DNA of 43,385 nucleotides from contig NZ_JAGSOG010000040.1 of NCBI RefSeq assembly GCF_018139695.1, positions 1 to 43,385 of the forward strand. Direction: 5' to 3'. A program made the position numbers and the translations under genes. The DNA comes from Actinospica durhamensis. GTDB lineage: Bacteria > Actinomycetota > Actinomycetes > Streptomycetales > Catenulisporaceae. The notes beneath the pieces were generated by a model. It was not told the origin of the DNA. It saw only the letters and a program-made list of their open reading frames with translations, and did no database searches. Positions 16,087 through 24,142 of this stretch are shown in pieces; position 1 is the first letter of the stretch, and every line of letters starts with the position of its first letter.

Positions 16087-16605
16087 CTAGTGCCCCACGG
16101 CCACCTTCGCCTCGACGATGATCAAGCCGAGCAGCACGTTGATCAGCCCCTCGATCACCACCTGCAGCGGCTTCACGCCCGCGCGCACCGCGCCCACGCA
16201 CGCCCACGTGACCTGCTGGGCCACCGCCACGATCAGGCCCACCCACGCGTACCCGAGCAGGCCGAGGCCGAGCGCGGAGGCGGCCATCACCGCGACGGCC
16301 GGCAGGACCGCGGCCTCGACCAGCCCCCACTCGTGCCGCGCCACCCGGCTGATCTCCTCGAACGACCAGGTCTGGCCGCGCTCCGCGTCGAGCTGGCGTT
16401 CGCCGGACAGGTCCGCGTAGACGTGGGCGGCCCAGAACACCACGCCGGTGACGATCAGGATCCCGGCCATCCGTGCCGCGCTCAGGTCTCCGCCGCCCGC
16501 GCCCGCGGTGGCCGCCACCGAGGCCGCGAGCATCGACCCGTACACGGCGCCGGCGTAGTCGGTCCGGCGCGACCTGGTCGGCTGCTCAGCGTTCGCCACG
16601 CTCAC
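16087..16605 (-). CDS. Hypothetical integral membrane protein, 172 aa
   Basis: This protein is unrecognised. It starts with GTG at 16605. Hydrophobic segments lie at about residues 20-34, 46-62, 96-115, 118-138 and 150-165. A short cytosolic-looking stretch (SGERQLDAERGQTWSFEEISRV) lies between the second and third. It is convergent with the MFS gene, ending 11 bp from it, and divergent from the GH15 gene across 164 bp. No catalytic motif is visible. Confidence 0.65.
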   Translation of the reverse strand: MSVANAEQPTRSRRTDYAGAVYGSMLAASVAATAGAGGGDLSAARMAGILIVTGVVFWAAHVYADLSGERQLDAERGQTWSFEEISRVARHEWGLVEAAVLPAVAVMAASALGLGLLGYAWVGLIVAVAQQVTWACVGAVRAGVKPLQVVIEGLINVLLGLIIVEAKVAVGH

Positions 16606-16769
16606 ACGATAGGCGCCGCCCCGCTGCCGCCCGCCGCGTTCCCGCCGCGCGCCGCACCGCCGTTCACCCGGCTGGTCGGCCGCTCAGGCGGGGGCGGGGC
16701 GGCGCTGACAGCATCGGAGCATCGGTCCCGTCGCAGCCGCGGACGGCCGCGACGGTGGAAGGGCCCGCC

Positions 16770-18605
16770 ATGGACGACTACCCGCTCATCGCCAACCACG
16801 GCCTCGTCGGCGACCTGCAGACCGCAGCGCTGATCTCCACCGACGGCGTCGTCGACTGGTGGTGCGCGCCGCGCTTCGACTCGCCCAGCATCTTCGCCTC
16901 GCTGCTCGACACGGCGCGCGGCGGGCACTGCCGGCTGGCCGCGGTGGTCGAGGGCGACGCGGCGGCCGAGCCGACCGTGCGTCAGCTCTACCTGCCCGAC
17001 ACCGCGATCCTGGTGACGCGGTTCATGACCGAGCAGGGCGTGGGCGAGGTCGCCGACTTCATGCTCCCGGACGAGTCCGCCGAGCCGAAGGACCGCCACT
17101 GCCTGTTCCGGGTGGCCCGGGTGGTACGCGGCAGCCTGCCGTTCGAGTTCGCCTGCCGGCCGCGCTTCGACTACGGCCGGTCCGCGCCCACCGCGCTCGA
17201 GCTCGACGACGCGGGCGGCGCCGTCATCCGCGGCGCCGAGACCGACCTGGCCGTGCACGCGATCGGGCCGGCCACGCTGGAGCGCGACGGCACCGACGTG
17301 ACCGCCCGCTTCGTGCTGACGGCCGGTCAGCTCGCCGTGTTCATGCTCACCTCGATGCCGGCCGGCGGCGTGCCCGCCAAACCGCTGAGCATGGACGAGG
17401 CCCGCGCCGCGTTCGACACCACCCGCAGGTTCTGGGCCGGCTGGCTGCGCCACAGCACCTACCACGGCCGCTGGCAGCAGATGGTCAACCGGTCCGCGAT
17501 CAGCATCAAGCTGATGACGTACGCGCCGAGCGGCGCGCCGATCGCCGCGGCGACCATGGGCCTGCCCGAGCAGATCGGCGGCGAGCGCAACTGGGACTAC
17601 CGCTTCACCTGGGTCCGCGACGCCTCGCTGTCCGTCAGGGCCCTGACGGCGCTCGGGTTCCAACGCGAGGCCCTGGACTTCCGCCGCTGGCTGCGCGACC
17701 GGCTGGTCGCCGGGGAGACCGCGTCGGGCGAGCCGCTGCAGATCATGTACCGCGTCGACGGCGACCCGCACCTGACCGAGGAGGTCCTCGAGCACCTCGA
17801 GGGCTATCGCGGCTCGGCCCCGGTGCGGGCCGGGAACGCCGCGGCGGACCAGATCCAGCTCGACATCTACGGCGAGGCCGCCTACGCCTTCGGCGAGATG
17901 GGCGACATCGGCGCCGTGCACGGCTGGCGCGCCATGGTCGGGCTGCTCGACTGGCTGTGCGACCACTGGGACCGGCCGGACGAGGGCATCTGGGAGACCC
18001 GCGGCGGCCGCCGGGACTTCACCTACAGCCGCCTGATGACCTGGGTCGCCTTCGACCGCGGCGTGCGCCTCGCCCGCGAGCACGCCCGCCCGGCCGACCT
18101 GGTCCGCTGGACCGCCGTGCGCGACGAGGTGTTCAACCAGATCCTCGACCGCGCCTGGGACGCGGAGCGCGGCGCCTTCGTCCAGTCCTACGGCGGCACC
18201 GCGCTGGACGCCTCCCTGCTGCTGATGCCGCGGGTCGGCTTCATCACCCCGACCGACCCGGCCTGGCTCTCCACCCTCGACGCGATGGCGGGCGAGCTGG
18301 TCAGCGACAGCCTCGTCTACCGCTACGACCCCGGGACCTCGCCCGACGGCCTGCGCGGCAGCGAGGGCACCTTCAACCTCTGCACCTTCCTGTACGTCGA
18401 GGCACTCGCCCAGGCCGGCCGGATCGACGAGGCCCGCTACGCCTTCGACAAGATGCTGACCTACGCCAACCACGTGGGCCTGTTCGCCGAGGAGATCGGC
18501 CCCTCCGGCGAGCAGCTCGGCAACTTCCCGCAGGCCTTCACCCACCTCGCCCTGATCTCGGCCGCCCTCGTGCTGGACGAGAAGCTCGACCGCGCGGAGG
18601 CGTAG
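16770..18605 (+). CDS. Glycoside hydrolase family 15 protein (glucoamylase/trehalase type)
   Basis: From the ATG at 16770 the protein has 611 aa and begins YPLIANHGLVGDLQTAALIS, the typical N-terminus of cytoplasmic bacterial GH15 enzymes. There is no signal peptide. The N-terminal beta-sandwich is followed by the (alpha/alpha)6 barrel, with GLPEQIGGERNWDYRFTWVRD, EEVLEHLEGYRGSAPVRAGN, AAADQIQLDIYGEA and, near the end, LFAEEIGPSGEQLGNFPQAFTH, which should carry the catalytic base region. Members release glucose from alpha-1,4-glucans or split trehalose; actinobacterial homologues of this form are often trehalases. The longer upstream frame lacks homology-like sequence. Confidence 0.9.
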   Translation: MDDYPLIANHGLVGDLQTAALISTDGVVDWWCAPRFDSPSIFASLLDTARGGHCRLAAVVEGDAAAEPTVRQLYLPDTAILVTRFMTEQGVGEVADFMLPDESAEPKDRHCLFRVARVVRGSLPFEFACRPRFDYGRSAPTALELDDAGGAVIRGAETDLAVHAIGPATLERDGTDVTARFVLTAGQLAVFMLTSMPAGGVPAKPLSMDEARAAFDTTRRFWAGWLRHSTYHGRWQQMVNRSAISIKLMTYAPSGAPIAAATMGLPEQIGGERNWDYRFTWVRDASLSVRALTALGFQREALDFRRWLRDRLVAGETASGEPLQIMYRVDGDPHLTEEVLEHLEGYRGSAPVRAGNAAADQIQLDIYGEAAYAFGEMGDIGAVHGWRAMVGLLDWLCDHWDRPDEGIWETRGGRRDFTYSRLMTWVAFDRGVRLAREHARPADLVRWTAVRDEVFNQILDRAWDAERGAFVQSYGGTALDASLLLMPRVGFITPTDPAWLSTLDAMAGELVSDSLVYRYDPGTSPDGLRGSEGTFNLCTFLYVEALAQAGRIDEARYAFDKMLTYANHVGLFAEEIGPSGEQLGNFPQAFTHLALISAALVLDEKLDRAEA

Positions 18606-18650
18606 CCGCCGCGTTCGCGGGACCGCCGCCACGGTCGCAGTGCACGAAGA

Positions 18651-19382
18651 TCACGCCCTCCGCCGCGGCACCAGCGCCTCCATGAGCTCCCCGGCCGGGC
18701 GGGGGTCGGCGCGGGGGAAGTCGTCGGTGTCGGTGAGGTTGAGGCGGGCGATGGTGGATTCGAGGGCGCGTGAGACGCGGGGGTCGGCGCCGCGGTAGCA
18801 CTGGGAGATGAGGTTGCGTACCTCGCGGGCCAGGCGCGGCGGGGCGCCTACGCGGACGCGGCGGGCGGGTGCGCCGGCGGCGGCTTCGCGGCGTAGGTGT
18901 TCGGCTTGGCGGCGCCAGTTCTCCGCGTCGTGGAACTGGCCGTCGCCGCGGTGGACGAGGTAGAGGCAGTACGCGGCCTCGGGGTGGCCGTGGCCGGCGG
19001 AGAACTTGAACCAGAAGCGGGCCGCGAGCGGGCGGCCGGAGACCTGGAGCAGGCTGGCCAGGACGAGTGCGCCGGTGGCGTCGAGGTAGGGCTGGGTGGT
19101 GAGCTCGGCCAGGCCCCCGGCGGCGCCGTGCTGGTGCAGGACGAGGGTGGCGGCCAGGTTCAGCTCGTGCCGCGCCTGCTCGATCTCCGAGCGGCCGCCG
19201 AGGGCGCCGGGCGCGGGGTGGGCGGTGCGGGCGGCGGTGCGCTCGGCGCGCACGCGCTTGGCCCGGTCCAGGATGTCCGGGGTCGGCGGCGGGGTGTAGC
19301 CGCGGTACTCGGCCTGGAGCAGGGTGAGGTCGGCCAGCAGCGCGTCCAGTCGCGTCGGCTCGGCGGACAGGTAGGTCGTCAC
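18651..19382 (-). CDS. Sel1/TPR-like helical protein coupled to the sigma-like factor
   Basis: This 243-aa protein starts at the GTG at 19382, whose bases overlap the sigma-factor stop codon in a GTGA arrangement, so translation is coupled. The middle has a helical repeat (LASLLQVSGRPLAARFWFKFSAGHGHPEAAYCLY) of the Sel1/TPR type, flanked by Arg-rich helices. There are no membrane segments or signal peptide. The frame stays open for a long way upstream, but that part is the shadow of the sigma-factor gene. The arrangement suggests a partner or modulator of the sigma factor; the sequence does not show which. The family is not recognised. Confidence 0.68.
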   Translation of the reverse strand: MTTYLSAEPTRLDALLADLTLLQAEYRGYTPPPTPDILDRAKRVRAERTAARTAHPAPGALGGRSEIEQARHELNLAATLVLHQHGAAGGLAELTTQPYLDATGALVLASLLQVSGRPLAARFWFKFSAGHGHPEAAYCLYLVHRGDGQFHDAENWRRQAEHLRREAAAGAPARRVRVGAPPRLAREVRNLISQCYRGADPRVSRALESTIARLNLTDTDDFPRADPRPAGELMEALVPRRRA

Positions 19383-20008
19383 GCTCGGTCCTCCTTCTCC
19401 TTCTCGGGCTCGCGGACGTGCTCCCGCTCGGGCTCGCGGACGGCGCTGCCGAGGTCGTCGGCGAGGGCGCGCTTCGCGTAGTGGGTCAGGCTGCTGATCG
19501 TCTGGTGGGACACGCCCATCAGCGCGGCGGCGCGCTTGACGTCGTAGCCGAGGACGTAGCGCAGTGCGATGACCTGGAACTGCCGTTCCGGCAGGCGGGA
19601 GATCGCGCTGTAGACGCCGATGGACTCGGCCAGCACGGCCAGTTCCTCGCGGGCGGTGCGCATCGCGCGCAGGAACGCGGCGTTCTCCACCATCTGGTCG
19701 CCGGCGCGCTGGGCGATGCGGTCCTCTATGGCGCCGCGCAGCAGGGCGAACGCGTGCAGCGGCAGGTTCCTGACCCGCCCGAGCACCTGCTCCCAGGTCT
19801 CGTGCAGCTGCAGCGTGACCTCGCAGGCGATCAGCTCGGCCTCGTCGCGGTCGCCGACGTAGAGGTGGGCCAGGCGTACCCAGCTGGGGAAGTTCGACTG
19901 GACGAACGCGTCGAAGGCGAGGTCGACCTGTGCGGGCGCGTCGCCGGACTCGTGCACGGGAGCCGGGGTGAGGGCGTGCGGGGGTGCGGGCGCGCGGTCG
20001 CGATCCAT
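19379..20008 (-). CDS. Sigma-70-like transcription factor (region 4 HTH), ECF-like
   Basis: The 209-aa protein contains the sigma region 4 pattern: LPERQFQVIALRYVLGYDVKRAAALMGVSHQTISSLTHYAKRAL (about residues 138-181), a helix-turn-helix for -35 recognition. The N-terminal part (FDAFVQSNFPSWVRLAHLYVGDRDEAELIACEV) resembles ECF region 2. The linker is longer than usual and includes a helical insertion. The C-terminus ends in a highly charged tail of Arg/Glu/Lys (REPEREHVREPEKEKE). It should direct RNA polymerase to a specific promoter set. No anti-sigma gene with a membrane anchor follows; instead a Sel1/TPR-like gene overlaps its stop codon. Confidence 0.8.
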   Translation of the reverse strand: MDRDRAPAPPHALTPAPVHESGDAPAQVDLAFDAFVQSNFPSWVRLAHLYVGDRDEAELIACEVTLQLHETWEQVLGRVRNLPLHAFALLRGAIEDRIAQRAGDQMVENAAFLRAMRTAREELAVLAESIGVYSAISRLPERQFQVIALRYVLGYDVKRAAALMGVSHQTISSLTHYAKRALADDLGSAVREPEREHVREPEKEKEDRA

Positions 20009-20213
20009 AGGTCCATCCTGGCGAACGGGGGGCCTCCGGATTCAACGGCGGGGCAAGATTTTTTACGCAGCGCAGTACCTTGATCACCGGGCGGCGGGAG
20101 CGGGCATCGCGCCGCCGTCCACGCCCCGTAGCGCCGCCATCAGCGCTCGGCGATACTGGTGGCCCGCGCGCGACGCATCCCGGATCCCAGCCCGGACACG
20201 GAAAGGCCTGCTC

Positions 20214-21020
20214 ATGGACGACTCCGCGGTGGACCTGCAGCTCGACCGGCCGCACTCCGCCCGTATGTACGACTACTACCTCGGCGGCACCACGAACTTC
20301 CCGGCGGACCGGGAGGCGGTCAGCCGGGTGGTCACGGCCTTCCCGCAGGCGCTGATCGCGGCGCGGGCGAACCGCGGCTTCATGCGCCGGGCCACGGCGT
20401 ACCTGGCCGAGCACGGGCTGCGCCAGTTCCTGGACGTGGGCACCGGCATCCCCACCCAGCCGAATCTGCACGAGGTGGCCCAGGCGATCGTGCCCGACGC
20501 CCGGGTGGTGTACGTGGACAACGACCCGATCGTCCTCGCGCACGCGCAGGCGCTGCTGATCAGCAGCGGGCAGGGGCGCACCGCCTACATAGAGGCGGAT
20601 CTCGCCCAGCCCGAGGAGATCCTCAAAACATCCGTTCTGCACGAGACGCTCGACCTGTCCCAGCCGGTCGCGCTGAGCCTGAACGCGGTGCTGCACTTCG
20701 TCACGGACGACGCGCAGGCCTACCGGATCGTCGACACGTTCACCGACGCGCTGGCCCCGGGCAGCGCGCTGGTGATCTCGCACGGCACCCCCGACTTCAG
20801 CGACACCCTGGAGAGCGCGGCGGGGGTCTACCGGTCGGTGGGCACGGCCGTGGGCATCCGCGACCGGGCCAGGTTCACCCGGTTCTTCGAGCGCTGGGAG
20901 CTGGTGGAGCCGGGCGTGACGCTCACCCACCGGTGGCACCCGGACGCCGCCACCGTCGCCTCGGGCATCACCGACTCCGAGTCCTCCACCTACGTGGCGG
21001 TCGCGCGCAAGCTGGGCTGA
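20214..21020 (+). CDS. SAM-dependent methyltransferase, DUF574 family
   Basis: From the ATG at 20214 the protein has 268 aa. It begins with a block typical of the actinobacterial DUF574 (PF04672) family: DRPHSARMYDYYLGG, then NFPADREA. The SAM-binding motif I is FLDVGTGIPTQPN, and the acidic end of strand 2 is VVYVDNDPIVLAHAQALL. Members are common in streptomycetes, often in many copies, and their substrates are mostly unknown. The longer upstream frame is rejected because the conserved N-terminus starts at 20214. Confidence 0.88.
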   Translation: MDDSAVDLQLDRPHSARMYDYYLGGTTNFPADREAVSRVVTAFPQALIAARANRGFMRRATAYLAEHGLRQFLDVGTGIPTQPNLHEVAQAIVPDARVVYVDNDPIVLAHAQALLISSGQGRTAYIEADLAQPEEILKTSVLHETLDLSQPVALSLNAVLHFVTDDAQAYRIVDTFTDALAPGSALVISHGTPDFSDTLESAAGVYRSVGTAVGIRDRARFTRFFERWELVEPGVTLTHRWHPDAATVASGITDSESSTYVAVARKLG

Positions 21021-21147
21021 GCCGCGCGCACCGGGCCCGCGACGGACGGCCCGAGCCCGCAAACCGTTGGACCGCGAGGCGCCCCGGACGGCAGGATACT
21101 GTCGTTCGGGGAGGCACACAGAGTCCTGAGGGGGACGGGGAAACCGC

Positions 21148-22209
21148 ATGCAGTCTGCCGTGACGCTCACGCCGGCGCAGTTGCCCGGGGTGCTGCTCAA
21201 CGTGGCCGTGGTGCGGCCGGTCTTCCTGTGGGGGGCGCCCGGCATCGGCAAGTCCAGCCTGGTGCGCGACTTCGCGGCGAGCCTCGGGCTCGACTGCGTC
21301 TCCCTGCTCGGCACGCAGCTCGCGCCCGAGGACCTGATCGGGGTGCCGCAGATCGTGGGGGAGCGCAGCCGCTTCTGCCCGCCCGAGATGATCGCCAGGG
21401 ACGCGCCGTACTGCCTGTTCCTGGACGAGCTCAACGCCGCCGCGCCCGATGTGCAGAAGGCCTTCTACTCGCTCATCCTGGACCGGCGGATCGGCGCGTA
21501 CGAGCTGCCGGCCGGCTCGGTCGTGATCGGCGCGGGCAACCGGGCCACGGACAACGCGCTGGCCCGGCCGATGCCCTCGGCCCTGGCCAACCGGCTGGTG
21601 CACCTGCACCTGCGGGCCAGCGCCGCGGACTGGCTGGCCTGGGCCGGCCCGGCCGGGATCCACCCGTGGATCCTGGACTACCTGACCGAGCGCCCGGACC
21701 AGCTGTGGGCGCCGGCGCCGAAGACCGAGGAGGCCTTCTCCACCCCGCGCTCCTGGCACATGCTCTCGGACACGCTGCACTCCTACGGTCCGGACCTCGA
21801 CCCGGAGTCGCTGCGGGTGCTGGCGAACGGCACGCTCAGCCCCGTGCACGCGTCCGGCTTCTGCGGCTATGTCAAGATCGTGCGACACGCCTACGGCTTC
21901 GAGGCGATCCTCAAGGGCGAGGCCCGCTGGCCGCACCGGCCCGAGGACCGGGACCTGCTCTACTACCTGGCCGAGGTCTTCCGGGTCCGGCTGCTGCGGG
22001 ACCTGCCGGTGAGCAAGGGCCACGGCTCGGCGGACGGGCGGCGCCTGGCCTTCCGGGCGAAGTCGCTGCTGGTGGAGCTGGCCGAGATCTCGCTCGAGGT
22101 CGCGCAGACGGTGATCGCGCCGGAGGCGGACGAGGAGCGCGCCCTGCCCGGCTGGTTCCTGGTGGAGGCGGCCCGCGACCTGCCGGGCCTGATCGCGGCG
22201 CGCGGCTGA
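21148..22209 (+). CDS. MoxR-type AAA+ ATPase
   Basis: This 353-aa protein has Walker A GAPGIGKS (residues 29-36), Walker B LFLDEL (90-95), and a sensor-1-like GAGNRATDN (about 127-135) followed by SALANRLVHL. This arrangement belongs to the MoxR/AAA_5 branch, which acts as a metal- or cofactor-inserting or remodelling chaperone together with VWA proteins. The stop codon overlaps the ATG of the next gene by one base (TGATG), so the ATPase and the metallopeptidase/VWA protein are co-translated partners. Substrates of such pairs are generally unknown. Confidence 0.88.
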   Translation: MQSAVTLTPAQLPGVLLNVAVVRPVFLWGAPGIGKSSLVRDFAASLGLDCVSLLGTQLAPEDLIGVPQIVGERSRFCPPEMIARDAPYCLFLDELNAAAPDVQKAFYSLILDRRIGAYELPAGSVVIGAGNRATDNALARPMPSALANRLVHLHLRASAADWLAWAGPAGIHPWILDYLTERPDQLWAPAPKTEEAFSTPRSWHMLSDTLHSYGPDLDPESLRVLANGTLSPVHASGFCGYVKIVRHAYGFEAILKGEARWPHRPEDRDLLYYLAEVFRVRLLRDLPVSKGHGSADGRRLAFRAKSLLVELAEISLEVAQTVIAPEADEERALPGWFLVEAARDLPGLIAARG

Positions 22210-23993
22210 TGGCCCGGCCCCGCGGCCCCGCGCAGGCCCCGCCGGGCGCGCAGGACGCCCTGCGCGGCCACGAGATCCTCAACGCGCATCGCGCCTTCCA
22301 GCACATCAGGCTCGGCAGTTCCTGCGGCAACGCCTCGTGCCCCCGGCTGCCGCGTACGGGGCTGGTCCGGGTCGACTCGTCCGGCTCGCTCCATCTCAAC
22401 GTCTGGACACGTGCGGAGCCGGAGGTGTGGGCCTGGGCGATCGCCCACGCGCGGCTGCACCTCGGTTTCGGGCACATCCCGGCCGAGCGCACGCCCGGAC
22501 CGGAGCCGGACGCCGCGCTCGCCGCCGCGCGCTGCGTGGTGGTCAACCGCTTCCTGAGCGGCTTCAAGGTGGGGCACACGCCGTTCGCCGCGCAGGAGTG
22601 GCCCGAGGGCGACGAGGAGACGCTCGCCGGGTACTGGCGGGCCACGGGCATACCGGAGCACTTCCTCGGCCGCGGCACCGCGGGCGAGGAGCGCGACCAC
22701 GATCAGGTCCCGTACACCGGGCAGGTGGATCCGCCGGACTGGACCGCCTCCTTCGCCCGGCAGCTGCACGAGGCCCTGGCCGCCTCGATCCTGGTCGCCA
22801 GCGGGCGGGAGCAGACCGAGCGCAAGCGGGTGTGGGACGCGGCGCTGGAATGGTTCGTCTCCTCCTTCCCGCTGCTCGGCGCGATCGCCGCGCGGCTGCG
22901 CATCGTCGCCGACGCCGAGTTCGCCCGCACCCAGCACATCGCGATCGCGGCCGTGGACGCGTCCGTCGGCGAGATCTACATCAATCCCCTGGCCGGCCTG
23001 CGCCCGCCGGAGTGGCGCTTCGTGCTCGCCCACGAGATGCTGCACGCCGCGCTGCGCCACGGCGACCGGGTGGGCGGGCGCGACCCGTACCTGTGGAACG
23101 TGGCCTGCGACTACGTGATCAACGGCTGGCTGGTGGAGCTGGGCGTGGGCGAGATGCCGGACGGCGTGCTCTACGACGCCGAACTGGCCGGCTCCTCCGC
23201 CGAGCAGGTCTACGACCGGATCGCGCACGACCTGCGCCGCCTGCGCAAGCTGGCCACACTGCGCGGGCGCGGCCTCGGCGACGTGCTGACCGAGCCGCTG
23301 CCGCGCCCGGGCGAGGCCGTCGCCGCGGTGGACCTCGACGACTTCTACCGCAAGGCCCTGATCGACGGCCGGGTGTTGCACCTGGCCCGCCGCGGGCTGC
23401 TCCCGTCCGGGTTGGACCAGGAGATCAGGACCCTGGAACACCCGCCGATCCCGTGGGACGCCCGGCTGGCCCGGTGGTTCGACGAGCACGTGCAGCCGGA
23501 GGAGCCGCGGCGCAGCTACGCCCGCGCCTCCCGCCGCCAGAGCGCGACCCCTGACATCGCGCGCCCGGGGCGGTACCGGCCCACCGAGGAGGTCCCGCGC
23601 CGCACCTTCGGCGTCGTGCTCGACACCTCGGGCAGCATGCCCGCGCGCCTGCTCGGCAAGGCCCTCGGCGCGATCGCCTCCTACGCCCTGGCCCGCGACG
23701 TCCCGGCCGCCCGCATCGTGTACTGCGACGCCGCCCCGTACGACGCCGGATACCTGCCGGTCGAGCAGATCGCCGGCCGGGTCAGGGTCCGCGGCCGCGG
23801 CGGCACCCGGCTGCAGCCCGGCATCGACCTGCTGCTGCGCGCCGGGGACTTCCCGGCGGACGCGCCGATCCTGGTCATCACCGACGGGGACTGCGAGCCG
23901 CTCACCGTCCGGCCGCGCGAGCACGCCTACCTGCTGCCGCGTGGTCGAGCCCTGCCGTTCACCCCACGTGGCGAGGTCTTCGAGCTCCGGTGA
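22209..23993 (+). CDS. Metallopeptidase-like/VWA protein (DUF2201 type), partner of the AAA ATPase
   Basis: The 594-aa protein has a zinc-protease-like helix LAHEMLHAALRHGD (HExxH at 275-279, third His 284). The C-terminal third is a von Willebrand A-type domain with a near-complete MIDAS start, LDTSGSM (471-477), later GGTRLQPG and a TDGDCE acidic loop. This matches the DUF2201 putative metallopeptidase plus VWA-like architecture. A second His-rich segment near the N-terminus (AIAHARLHLGFGH, 78-89) looks like a degenerate copy of the metal-binding helix without the Glu. It is co-translated with the MoxR-type ATPase. The likely role is a chaperone or protease adaptor; the target is unknown. 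Confidence 0.85.
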   Translation: MARPRGPAQAPPGAQDALRGHEILNAHRAFQHIRLGSSCGNASCPRLPRTGLVRVDSSGSLHLNVWTRAEPEVWAWAIAHARLHLGFGHIPAERTPGPEPDAALAAARCVVVNRFLSGFKVGHTPFAAQEWPEGDEETLAGYWRATGIPEHFLGRGTAGEERDHDQVPYTGQVDPPDWTASFARQLHEALAASILVASGREQTERKRVWDAALEWFVSSFPLLGAIAARLRIVADAEFARTQHIAIAAVDASVGEIYINPLAGLRPPEWRFVLAHEMLHAALRHGDRVGGRDPYLWNVACDYVINGWLVELGVGEMPDGVLYDAELAGSSAEQVYDRIAHDLRRLRKLATLRGRGLGDVLTEPLPRPGEAVAAVDLDDFYRKALIDGRVLHLARRGLLPSGLDQEIRTLEHPPIPWDARLARWFDEHVQPEEPRRSYARASRRQSATPDIARPGRYRPTEEVPRRTFGVVLDTSGSMPARLLGKALGAIASYALARDVPAARIVYCDAAPYDAGYLPVEQIAGRVRVRGRGGTRLQPGIDLLLRAGDFPADAPILVITDGDCEPLTVRPREHAYLLPRGRALPFTPRGEVFELR

Positions 23994-24142
23994 GCACGGC
24001 CTTGCCCGCGGCCGGAATCCGCCCTGTCTGACGCATCGTCACCCGCCATCTGTGACGCGTGATGCGAACGTTCACACGGGAGTCGTCCCCGGGCCACGAA
24101 AGATCTCTGCTTCGTCCGTGGCGGGCTCGGTTAATGGGATCC

